Part shown: one piece after another, positions 55,276 to 64,000 of the stretch
How the letters are laid out: each line of letters begins with the position of its first letter
Position numbering within the stretch: the first letter of the stretch is position 1
Assembly: GCF_041146795.1 (NCBI RefSeq)
Contig: NC_135175.1
Coordinates: forward strand, 34,834,669 to 34,898,668
Length of the DNA: 64,000 nt
Direction of reading: 5' to 3'
Source of the DNA: Maylandia zebra
Taxonomy: Eukaryota; Chordata; Actinopteri; Cichliformes; Cichlidae
Program-made: the position numbers and the translations under genes
Notes under the pieces: generated by a model
Database searches by the model: none
What the model saw: the letters and a program-made list of their open reading frames with translations, nothing else
What the model was told of the DNA's origin: nothing

Positions 55276-56678
55276 TAGAGCTGGGCGATATGAGATTTTT
55301 TCATATCACGATATGTTTTTTTCATTTCAGGCGATAACGATATCTATCACGATATAAGCCAAATAACTATATTTGTAAGATTTAAATGTGCCGTTGCTCA
55401 CAAGTAAAATGTGAAATAATCAGCAGCTTGTTTTTATTTAAATATTTATTTCCCATAATAAGTTCAACAGGGTAGATGTACTTAAGGAACATGAGACTTT
55501 TTCAGATAAATAAAGGCAAATATTGCAAACTACACTAAAGGCAGCCACTAAAGCGTTTAAGTTTCAAAATAGAACAAACGAAACAGACTAAATTGTCAAT
55601 TCCACTTAGAAACAAAATATTAATTCTAAAAATAAATCTTAGTTTGTTTTACAGAAGAACAGACAAAACTGACTAACTTTTGTCAATATCAAATAAACTG
55701 AGAACTAAAAGGAAATTCTCAATCTCTCCTTGTTGTATAGCTGAGCTTTTCAAACAGTTTTAACAGTTACTTTAGTCTGACAAAAGCCGAATGACGAATT
55801 AGCGCTTCCAGTCAGAGACTGAGGCTACGTCCACACGTACACGGGTATTTTTGAAAACGGAGATTTTCCGTTTTCGTTTTAAAAAATAATCCCGTCCACA
55901 CATAAAGGCAGAAATGAAGGAAAACGCTGCTATGAACATGTCAAAGCAGCAGGTGGCGCTAGATTCCTAACCGTGCAGAAATGTTGGCCAATCAGAAGTC
56001 TAGAAGCCTCGGTGGGAAAAAGTAAACAAAGCTGGGGCATAGAAGCAGAACCGAGTCGTATGTGTGGACGGACAGTAACTGTGTGTATATGTAAGCATTT
56101 AAACACTGCAGAGAGTAGAATTAACAGTATTGTAGAAATTCATTTCACCGAAACAATAACGTGGCGCACAGTGTGACGCATGCACCAGTTTATTGTATTT
56201 CCAGACTTGCTTTCGGCACAATTTACAGTGCGCGCTACTCTGTTTTTTGTCAGACTTGAAATAGCCGAAATACCTTCACACTACGGAGCTTCTATGGCTC
56301 TTCCGTTCGACAATCTCTCCGGCATTGGAACCATCATCTGTTTTCTCCTCGGTAACCTTCGGTCACGCTCGGTTGATTTTTCTAGTCGGCACACTCATTT
56401 CCTCCATTACGCGCTGGCTCCATTACCCGCTGGCTGCTTCCCAAACAAACACACGTGCGGCTTGGCACTTGTGCTGTACGTAACAAGTCACGCGACGTGA
56501 CGCTGCGGCTGTGATTGGTTCGGCTCTGCGCTACTTAATTTGGATTGGCTGACCTTTTTTTTTTTTTTTTTTTTTTAAGAGGACAAGAGCGGCAAGGTCT
56601 ATCGCGATAGCTTAATTTCTCTATCGAGTAAAAGTTATATCGCGATACATATCGTTATCGTTCTATCGCCCAGCTCTA
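55276..56678. mobile_element. Non-autonomous hAT (1.4 kb), copy 2
   Basis: Same family as 16,219-17,428, ends tagagctgggcgat and complement, perfect 8-bp TSD actacaac (55,268-55,275 / 56,679-56,686). An extra ~360 bp at 55,823-56,185 is a second MITE (gctacgtccacacgtacacg) absent from copy 1. Confidence 0.93.
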
Positions 56679-56697
56679 ACTACAACAGAAGACTGAC

Positions 56698-56938
56698 CTT
56701 TGTGGAAATTCTTGGAGCAGACTAACACGTGAGCTTGAGTGTTCTGAAAAGTTATATTTGGTCTTCGAGTGGCTGCAATCCAGGCCATCCGTCGCCTCTT
56801 TGTTACTTCGGAAACATGGCTTGAACAATTTCTCTTCCACGACGTAATCCGATAAAAACCGATCACTTTACCCGTCGGCTTCCTGTGGCTGTCATGCGAC
56901 CGGCTATTGCAGTTAATAATACAACAACTTCTTGTCAT
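56698..56938 (-). CDS. THAP-domain exon (transposase- or THAP-gene-like)
   Basis: Minus strand, ATG at 56,938: MTRSCCIINCNSRSHDSHRK, then GFYRITSWKRN, RRRMAWIAATRRPN and VCSKNFHKG. Spacing of C-x3-C, a Trp in RRxxW and CSxxF fits the THAP zinc-binding DNA-recognition domain found in P-element-like transposases and in THAP genes. The usual His of CSxHF is Asn here, so zinc binding may be lost. The reading ends at a good donor (aaag|gtcagtc) at 56,698/56,697, so this looks like a first coding exon whose continuation should lie leftwards; a hAT is inserted 11 bp into that intron. No following exon was recognised. Confidence 0.55.
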
Positions 56939-57303
56939 TATTTGTTTCTTTTTATCGCTGTGTGACTGTTTTCATATGAAAAATTTAAATCTCTATTAGA
57001 TTATGATAGAAAAAATGGTGATTTGGCCTAGCACATGCACACCCCACATACCTTGAAACATTAGTTTTAGAGGCCCAAAACACCCAACCGAACCATTTAA
57101 TTTTTGTTAAATTAAAGACTAATTATGTCTTGGGTTTTAACTATTTAATAATAAAGAAGGAAACATCACAAAAAGCACTTAAGGTCATGAAAATTATTTT
57201 CAATTCATTGACACATCCACCTTATTTATTGAAAGTATCGGTATCAGCGATACTGGCCCATATCTACTTGTTATCGAATCGATACCAAAATATGCATCTT
57301 ATT
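56939..57303. other. Unit D intron 1, spacer
   Basis: Nothing recognised. Confidence 0.35.
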
Positions 57304-57831
57304 GCTAGTCAGGGCTCTAGAAACTAATTGGTTGGATATTCGATCTAATTTCTCAATGGTGTGACTAATCCTAGGTCGTCCAAGTAAAAAGGTCGCCTGT
57401 GGTCAATGACAGACAACGTACTGCCCATATATTGTGATCTAAACCAATCAGAGATAGTCAAGGGCGGAACCTCTAAGATGTCCATGCCCAAGGTATGGAT
57501 ATTGAGATGATCAATTCCAAGCCTTTATGGCATTTTTAATTTATTCTTCCTTTTTATTTTATATATCTTGAGATGTTTAAATTTCAGCTCAGTGAAGCAC
57601 TTTAAGCACAAGAACTTCTTCAATGGTGTATTTTTTGGACTATAAGGCAGACTTAAAATCCTTAAATTTTCTCAAAAGTGTGCCTTATGTATGAATTCTG
57701 GTTGATAAGTGAAACTTTTTTCAACTTATTCTTCTTGCTTCCTCCACTTCCATACCATTGATTCATTAATGTTCAATTCTCTTGCAGCTGCTCTATTTCC
57801 ATGTTCTCCTGGGTGACTGATAGAGTTTGCT
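57304..57831. mobile_element. hAT end and pogo/Tigger-like fragments
   Basis: 57,311-57,420 (cagggctctagaaactaatt, cgcctgtggtc) resembles hAT ends. 57,630-57,800 has ttttttggactataaggcag and, on the minus strand, GEHGNRAAARELNINESMVW then KWRKQEE, a pogo HTH. Confidence 0.5.
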
Positions 57832-58240
57832 TCATAAATTCAAATTCAAATTCAAATTTTATTTGTCACGTACACAGTCATACACAGTACGATATGTAGT
57901 GAAATGCTTGGACAACTGCTCGTGACCTAAAGAAAACAAAAAAAGGAAAAGGCTATGAATAAGATAGGAAATAAATATGAAAAATTAAAAAGGGTAAATT
58001 TAACTAGGAAGGAATAAAATATAAATTAAGGTTAAAAATGAAATAACTGTACAACACAAATTAGAATGAAGGGTAAATTTAACTGGGAGAATAAGATAAA
58101 ATATATAAATTAAAGTTGAAAATAAAATAACTGTACAACAAAATACACAATATAGAACTATATAAGAATGTATGAGAGTCATAAGCAGAGTCTCTTAAAA
58201 GATGCCATTTTGGGGGCCTTACACACACAACAGAGTATTA
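57832..58240 (-). mobile_element. LINE 3'-tail fragment
   Basis: Begins with an aaattc repeat then ttttatttgtcacgtacaca, acagtacgatatgtagtgaa, the complement of a common fish LINE 3' end. No coding part. Confidence 0.45.
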
Positions 58241-58344
58241 TTATGTTGAAGCACAATACGTATCACTCCGCGAGGATCCTGACTGTGGTAGCCTTAATGC
58301 TCTGACAATCCATCAAGCGGTGCAGCTTTGTGGACACTGTTTTT

Positions 58345-58715
58345 CAACAGTGTCCACTGCCTCACTGTGGTTTGATCTGAATCAAGTGTAAGTTTGTGGA
58401 CCTTGTTGTTAAAGTCAGTGGAGCTTTTTATGTGGGTGTGGGGTGTGTTCCCCACAAAGGGTACTAGGATGGTAGTAATGTGCTGGACAATGTTGTAGGT
58501 GGCTGAGTTTATGCTGCTACCAATGAGCCTGAGTGGGACTCCTTCTTTGTGTATCTATGGAAGTTCATATATACAGGGTGCAGCATCCACCGGGTAAAGG
58601 TGGTGGTATGCAGGGAGCTCAGTGGCTTTTTCCCTTTCAACTTCTTGTAGGCAGCTGATGACTTTCTTTTTGCTTCTGGGGTTTCACCTTGAAGCTTCAT
58701 AGGTATTGTTGTCAC
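58345..58715 (-). mobile_element. Penelope-like RT fragment upstream of exon 2, unit D
   Basis: Minus strand MTTIPMKLQGETPEAKRKSS through VYMNFHRYTKKESHSGSL, then degraded RT sequence to about 58,380. Same position as in B and C. Confidence 0.75.
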
Positions 58716-58878
58716 TGAGTGTAGTAATGTTTATTTGCTCTGCTTCTTCTCGTCAGGGATAAAATACATATCTATACTTTTGTGTCCCAGCTGAGTAACA
58801 GGAGGAGAAGAGTCTGGTGGAGCAGCAGAGGAACAGTTTCAGCCATTTGGATTCAGCTCAGCCACTACAGAGGAAACA

Positions 58879-58896
58879 ATGACTTCAACACAGGAG
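58879..58896 (+). CDS. Unit D zinc-finger gene, exon 2 (start codon)
   Basis: Exon 58,791-58,896; ATG at 58,879 gives MTSTQE, donor gag|gtgag. Intron 2 is 4 kb because of a hAT and a LINE. Confidence 0.66.
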
Positions 58897-58941
58897 GTGA
58901 GAAAAGTATCTCAGTTACTGTTATTGAAACTGTGTGCACAG

Positions 58942-60442
58942 TAGAGCAGGGCGATATGGCCAAAAAAATATGTCACACTATGTATTTGAAAATTTGAGAT
59001 AACGATATAACTGATGATATAATTTTTGCGCGACAAAATACAACTCCACAACTTTACTAGCGCAAAAAAACCCCCATCCATTTATTTTCACTTAAACAAG
59101 CGGCTGTTTTTTTTATGTGCATTAAAGCTATATAAATATTTAACAGTGCAAATGCAAATTCCTTGCTGAAAGCTTAACCAAAGTGCATTTCCAGTAGAAA
59201 TGGGCTGACATATCCTGAGCATAACCATGTATAATATCCACTGAAGTTAAAAAGAGGTGCTTTGCTACATTAAACTGCAGTGTGGCAAATAAAAAAAGTC
59301 AAATTTGTATTTTTCGGATCATAAGGTGCACGGGATTATAAGGCACATTAAGCGAAACAAAGCAGTCAGATAAATTAAACTTTATTAAACTCATTCTTCT
59401 TGCTTCCTCCACTTCTGTACCATTGATTCATTAATGCTGTATTCTATCACAGCTGCTCTATTCCCATGTTGTTGCAGTATATTAATGACTAACCTCGTAT
59501 TGTGGATGGATTATCTCAGTTGTTCTCCTGACTGAAGTTTGGTCCGTTTATAGCATCCTGCCATGCGATTGCATTTGTCTCTAACCATCAGGAAACTTCA
59601 CGTTAACTTTTATCGAGTGGAAAAGTGTTAGTGTTCATCCTCCAGCTTCACTGTTTATGTTATGCTAACATAGCTGTGTCGCTAGCGATCACGTAGCACA
59701 TCATTATATATCAACTAGCCCAACTTCAGTAACCCTACAAACGTCAGTGCTGTTTAGTTTCCTGTCTTCATTTATGTTGGAAGTGATAGCAGAGCTGTAC
59801 GTTTGAATTTTTTCAGAAATCTCTCAGTCAGAACATGCTATATCATGCTTAGGTAACTAGCGAAACTAGCGAGCTAACTTCCGGTAACTTCCTGTTAACT
59901 TCTAACTCCGTTAAATATAATAAATTTTGTTTTCATGGATGCCTGGAAGTTAAACATCATAGTTACACCTGGTAAAGCAGCAATGCTGATCGTTTTATTA
60001 AAGATGAAAGAATTTGGACAGTTTTTAACTCTCAGTGATGCTGCAGTGTTCGTTTGACTTTGGGATCTTACAGGACAGAGTTTAGGACCCAGATTACTCC
60101 CAGATTTACGAGCACCTTAGTCCGACAAATACGGCAATGACGACGGCCCGCTTGTATGTTCTACAATAAATGTGCTTTGTTGTATATCTGACGGACAAAC
60201 ACCAAACCAGTGAAGTTGCACCATTTTTAAAAGCCAATTCTGGTTCATCCGTTTCACTCAACAATCCGCTTTCTCCCCTCTCATTCTCCGTTGCCGCCGT
60301 GGTTTTTCGGCTATGTGCGTATGAAAACAAAGGCACTGCGCATGCGCGCTTTACCCATATTCTGTCGCGATATTTTATTTTCTTATCGTTGCCCAACATT
60401 TTACCGGTATTACCATGAACGGTATAATATGGCCCAGCCCTA
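58942..60442. mobile_element. Non-autonomous hAT (1.5 kb) in unit D intron 2
   Basis: Ends tagagcagggcgatatggcc and (complement) tagggctgggccatatta; perfect 8-bp TSD gtgcacag (58,934-58,941 / 60,443-60,450). B and C keep the empty site (actgtgcacagctggt). It contains a minus-strand pogo HTH scrap near 59,400-59,480. Confidence 0.92.
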
Positions 60443-60455
60443 GTGCACAGCTGGT

Positions 60456-60578
60456 TGTTTTTTCAAGTTAAAGTCAGCTTTATTGTCAAAGACCATACAT
60501 ACAGGCCCTAAGTGTACACTAAAATAATATAAAGATAAAAAATAAAATAGGAGCGTTATGTACAATAAAATACTGTAC

Positions 60579-60619
<41 letters not shown>

Positions 60620-61055
60620 TTTTTGTCCCGTTTGGATCTTTAGCCATCAGAATTGTTGTCTTAAGGCCAAGAAAGATGCCAAGCGGATTTATTTTACCAA
60701 GTGGATCATCATGGCCTTGCCATATTGGTCCATTTGATTGACCTTTATTATAATTATGAATTTATTTTATTTTCAGTTGCTACAAACGGGACAGACTGTA
60801 CAATTATTTAAACAGCAGTGTCCAACACAATCATGGTGCAGGAGCCATACCACACAGTGATGCAGCTGGTGAGGATACTCTCGGCGGTGCCTCTGTAGAA
60901 GGTGCTCATAATTGGGGTTGAGGCTCTTGCTCTCCTCACTTTTGCAGAGGCTGTAGAGTCGTTATTAAGCTTTGCTGACATGTGACGCAGTGTTTTTTGA
61001 CCAGGAGAGATCTGAGATTTGCACACCCAGGAACTTGGTGCTGCTTACCTCTATA
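60456..61055 (-). mobile_element. Rex1-like LINE 3' end, split by a 207-bp insert
   Basis: Minus strand: ARASTPIMSTFYRGTAESIL then TSCITVWYGSC, the RT C-terminus, followed by a 3' UTR ending in agtcagctttattgtcaaag (complement) at 60,470. Confidence 0.65.
60588..60794. mobile_element. 207-bp insertion with 16-bp TSD
   Basis: Flanked by actgtacaattattta at 60,572-60,587 and 60,795-60,810. After an ATTT repeat it reads gtcccgtttg and closes with caaacgggac (short inverted termini). A 16-bp TSD suggests target-primed (SINE-like) insertion rather than a cut-and-paste element. Family not recognised. Confidence 0.7.
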
Positions 61056-62440
61056 ATGGGGCGATATGGCCAAAAATATTTATCACGATATACATTTGAA
61101 AATGTGCGATAACGATATAACTGACGATATAATTAACACGAGACAAAATACTTTCCAACCAATGTTCCCTCTAATTTTTCATGTGTCTGAGCGAACACAC
61201 AAACTCCCTGAGCGGACACTTGGACCACTGTGAGCAACAGCAGACGTGTGCACTGTGGTCGCGCTAGTCCATTGAAGTTGCATGGTTTATTAAAATAATA
61301 AAATTACAGCATTTACATTTATGTTAGACTACTTTTAATTAACTGCTTTAGCCCACTTACAATGAAAATTTAAAAAAAATCTTGTTCATGACCTGTGTAG
61401 CATGTTAACACTATTGAAAGTAAAAATAAGAGAGTCCTGTAACTCTCTCTCTGCAAAATACAGTATATAATGACCAATGTTGGGCAATTAATTATGCAGT
61501 TACAAAAAAGTAACTGCGTTTTGCAAACAACAAAGCTTTTTGCAGCTATTTACATAAAAATGCAGCCAAGGTGTTTTTAAAATAAACATTTCAAACTATT
61601 TACAGAACAATCAGCTGTTCTGCATCAAATCTGATGCCACACAAATTATTTGTGCCGCTCCAAAAATATTTCTGTCCACTATGAGATGAAGGAGAACACC
61701 AGCCTGATACCTGCAGGCCTGACAGCAGCAGATGTATCACTGCTGTAACACCTGTAACATTCAGCAGTCGCCTCATTGTTCTGACACACACAACAAAACT
61801 ATTGGCTACACTACACACTAACTACACACTAACTACACAAGATTATCTCTCACATCTCAACCCACCGCCGTCACTCCTAAAACTTCCTAAACCACTAAAT
61901 GCCATGTTGCCATCATTTTTTGATTGGTCGACATGGTACATTTTCCGAGCAATAGGAAAGGGTGGGGGTGTTTTTGGTTTTGTCTTTGCTCACAGGCGGA
62001 GAGCGTTTTCCTTATAAAACGCCGTTATGACCATTTTTTCCCCCCCGCAGTAAACAACGACAGTATTCAGGAAGAAAACCAAACATTGCAGATATTTTTA
62101 TCATAACTCTGGTTTTACGTGGCCGATCAACACAATTTAAAAACTGGTATAAAGTCCACACTTTTTCAATCAACTGTTCCGTCTGTCCTGCTCACATCTC
62201 CAATGGTTGTACATGTTGTCATTTACTTGACTTCACTGCACATCAGCTGCTTTGCCAGCTAAAACACTGGTGTCGGCACATAAGGACGCTGTGATAGTGT
62301 CCTTATGTGCAGGCAGGCTATAGACAGGCTATATATGAATGTGAATCGCATTATTGGCTGGACTATGGGATAATGTGGCATTGTTCTAATCCCATACGGG
62401 AGCAGCCAGTCACTTACTGACTAACACTGCACAGGGCTTG
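61056..62440. other. Repeat-derived part of unit D intron 2
   Basis: Starts with a truncated relative of the hAT at 58,942 (gcgatatggccaaaaatatt, 61,060-61,150) and includes a tgttgggcaattaa scrap (61,484) and a 12-bp hairpin gcacataaggac / gtccttatgtgc (62,276-62,311). No gene. Confidence 0.45.
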
Positions 62441-62545
62441 CAAAATCGCTAGCCCGACGTCCCGGAGCTAGCGGTATCTCCGGTCGGGCGACCAAAATCT
62501 ATCTCAGCCCCGCCCGCTGGGTTATCATATAGCCCAACGGGGCTC
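62441..62545. mobile_element. hAT end fragment (cagggcttgcaa type)
   Basis: cagggcttgcaaaatcgcta, gcccgacgtcccgg; inverted counterpart of 43,735-43,845. Only one end is present. Confidence 0.5.
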
Positions 62546-62889
62546 CTCCATACATAAAGAATCCACATTCACAAACAAAAACCACAAAGTTATAAGAAAA
62601 CACAACGATCATATTTTCAGCACACATTGAAACAACAACATCATCAGTTGGACTCCCCATTTTTCATGAAATGAAAGATTTTCTCCAGCGATCAATATTT
62701 CTTCAGTTATGTTATTTTCATTCCAATTCTCATTGTAGCACGTCATTGTAATGTGAAACTACCAACAAAATGTGGTGGCAACACACCTAGAACTTGTTTG
62801 TTGACATCTTTGATTCCACTAATGGAGTTTCAGTTTGTTCCACGACTGCATTTCACTCACTGCCTCTGTTTGTATCTCTGTCACTGCAG

Positions 62890-63654
62890 GACCAACATGG
62901 AGCGAGAAGTCAGCGCTCTCAGGAGGCCGACAAACCTCACAGAAGAAAGGGAGAGAAAACATACAGCTGTGATGAGTGTGGGAAGAATTTTAGTGGGGCT
63001 GGACACTTAAAAGCACACAAACTCATCCACAGTGGAATTAAAGCATACAGCTGTGAGCTGTGTGGAAAGTCTTTTACTCAGGCTGGAAGTTTAAAAACAC
63101 ACAAACTCATCCACAGTGGAATTAAAGCATACAGCTGTGAGCTGTGTGGAAAGTCTTTTACCCAACCTCAAGGCTTAAAATCACATCAGCTCAGCCACAG
63201 TGGAATTAAAGCACACAGCTGTGAGCTGTGTGGAAAGTCTTTTAAGACGGTTGGACACTTATATAGACACCAACGCATCCACAGTGGCTTTAAACCATAC
63301 AGCTGTGATCAGTGTGGCAAAACTTTTTCTTGCAGTGAAAACTTACAACTTCATCAAGTTGTCCACACTGGAATTAAGCCGTACAGCTGCGACATTTGTG
63401 GAAAAACCTTCCGCTGGCTACTCAGCCGAAATAATCACGTACGCATTCACACCAAAAATGATGTTTACTGCTGTGATCAGTGTGGCAAAGTGTTTGTGAG
63501 ATATAAAGACTTAGAGCGCCACATGTTTACCCACACTGAGGAGAGACCTTATAAATGTGACCTCTGTGATAAGGCTTTTAAAGATCCACATTCCCTGAAA
63601 TCACACCAACAGATCCACACCAGAAAGAAACTCTACAAGTGCAGTTACTGTGAG
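62890..63654 (+). CDS. Unit D zinc-finger gene, main finger exon (8 C2H2 fingers)
   Basis: 255 codons from DQHGARSQ to CSYCE at gag|gtatgt. Eight intact fingers; one proximal finger fewer than A and B. Linkers SGIK dominate. Fingers 2 and 3 and their linkers are nearly repeated DNA (gaattaaagcatacagctgt). Distal four fingers follow the common pattern (finger 6 with Arg at helix position 4, TKND linker, EERPYKC). The terminal exon must lie beyond 64,000, so the protein end is unknown. DNA binding is inferred from the family. Confidence 0.88.
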
Positions 63655-64000
63655 GTATGTATTTATATTTTTACAGTTGCAGTTATTTTGAAGTATTATG
63701 TGAATTAAGTTTAATTTCAAAGCTAAATGAGACATGAAAACGTCATGTACAGAATATTCAATCAAGTTTGAGACAAATCAGAATCTTTCCTGATGTTGGA
63801 AAAACGTAAAGTTTTAAAAGCTTCTCCCCTTGCTGTCTATCTAACATTCACACTTGGGAAAGCTTGGGGTTAGTATCTTGTGACATGCAGAGTAGAGCAT
63901 CCATCGATTTAACCAACAATCTTCACATGAAGTCGTTTACCTACAAATGAAGAGTCATTTTCGCCCAGTACGCTGAGTGTTACAATATGTAATTGGATGT
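63655..64000. other. Unit D intron 3, start
   Basis: Follows intron 3 of unit B closely (tgatgttggaaaaa, SINE scrap 63,838-63,950, cgcccagtacgctgagtgtt), so a terminal exon is expected about 100 bp past the window edge. Confidence 0.65.

Noticed and set aside
54953..55357. 134-codon ORF near the hAT at 55 kb
   Set aside because: It runs into the hAT end and shows no domain pattern.

Overview
The window is vertebrate, almost certainly teleost DNA: AT-rich, gene-poor and packed with fish-type repeats (hAT and Tc1/mariner MITEs, piggyBac, L2, Rex1-like, I-type, L1-like and R2-like LINEs, Penelope-like elements, tRNA-derived SINEs). The zinc-finger proteins (start MTSTQE/DQHGARSQ, SGVK linkers) look like percomorph, probably cichlid, genes; that species guess is from memory of similar proteins and is inference.

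The genes proper are a head-to-tail array of four paralogous C2H2 zinc-finger units, all on the + strand. Each unit has: a GC-box promoter with a non-coding first exon; a short exon 2 in which only the last six codons (MTSTQE) are coding; one long exon holding 8-13 fingers and ending in CSYCE at a gtatgt donor; and, 0.4-3.5 kb on, a terminal exon starting KQSDTDGSS with further fingers and a tail. Unit A: 3221-3504, 9925-10023, 14233-15081, 18495-18989. Unit B: 24982-25275, 29788-29893, 29996-30844, decayed terminal exon from 31294. Unit C: 36878-37162, 41491-41596, 41745-42929, 46450-47082. Unit D: 53581-53874, 58791-58896, 62890-63654, terminal exon beyond the window. All exons are split in matching places and phases, so the models support each other. 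Predicted lengths are A 453, B 317 and C 611 residues; D is incomplete. The proteins should be nuclear DNA-binding factors; no effector domain (KRAB, SCAN, BTB) is visible.

The copies have diverged. C has 13 fingers in the long exon (A and B 9, D 8). The terminal exon is frameshifted at its tail in A, stopped after 28 codons in B, and has lost about 40 codons in frame in C. A Penelope-like reverse-transcriptase fragment sits just upstream of exon 2 in B, C and D but not A, so A split off first, or lost it.

Nearly everything else is transposon, much of it nested and often with readable target-site duplications (TSDs): a hAT inside an I-type LINE (0.5-3.2 kb), a Rex1-like LINE inside an L2 (5.2-7.4 kb), a piggyBac remnant (10.5-13.4 kb), a hAT inside a SINE with a Penelope foldback inside the hAT (16.2-17.6 kb), a probable solo LTR (19.7-20.2 kb), a hAT with two smaller elements downstream of B (32.0-34.8 kb), a hAT inside a TTF-type transposase fragment (37.9-39.5 kb), an 857-bp inverted Penelope insertion (40.0-40.8 kb), a hAT 12 bp from a splice donor in C (42.9-44.7 kb), an L1 with a SINE and a hAT inside (47.8-51.1 kb), a hAT beside a THAP exon (55.3-56.9 kb) and another hAT in intron 2 of D (58.9-60.4 kb). 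No tRNA, rRNA, CRISPR or prokaryotic features were seen. All homology calls rest on reading motifs by eye; no database search was possible.
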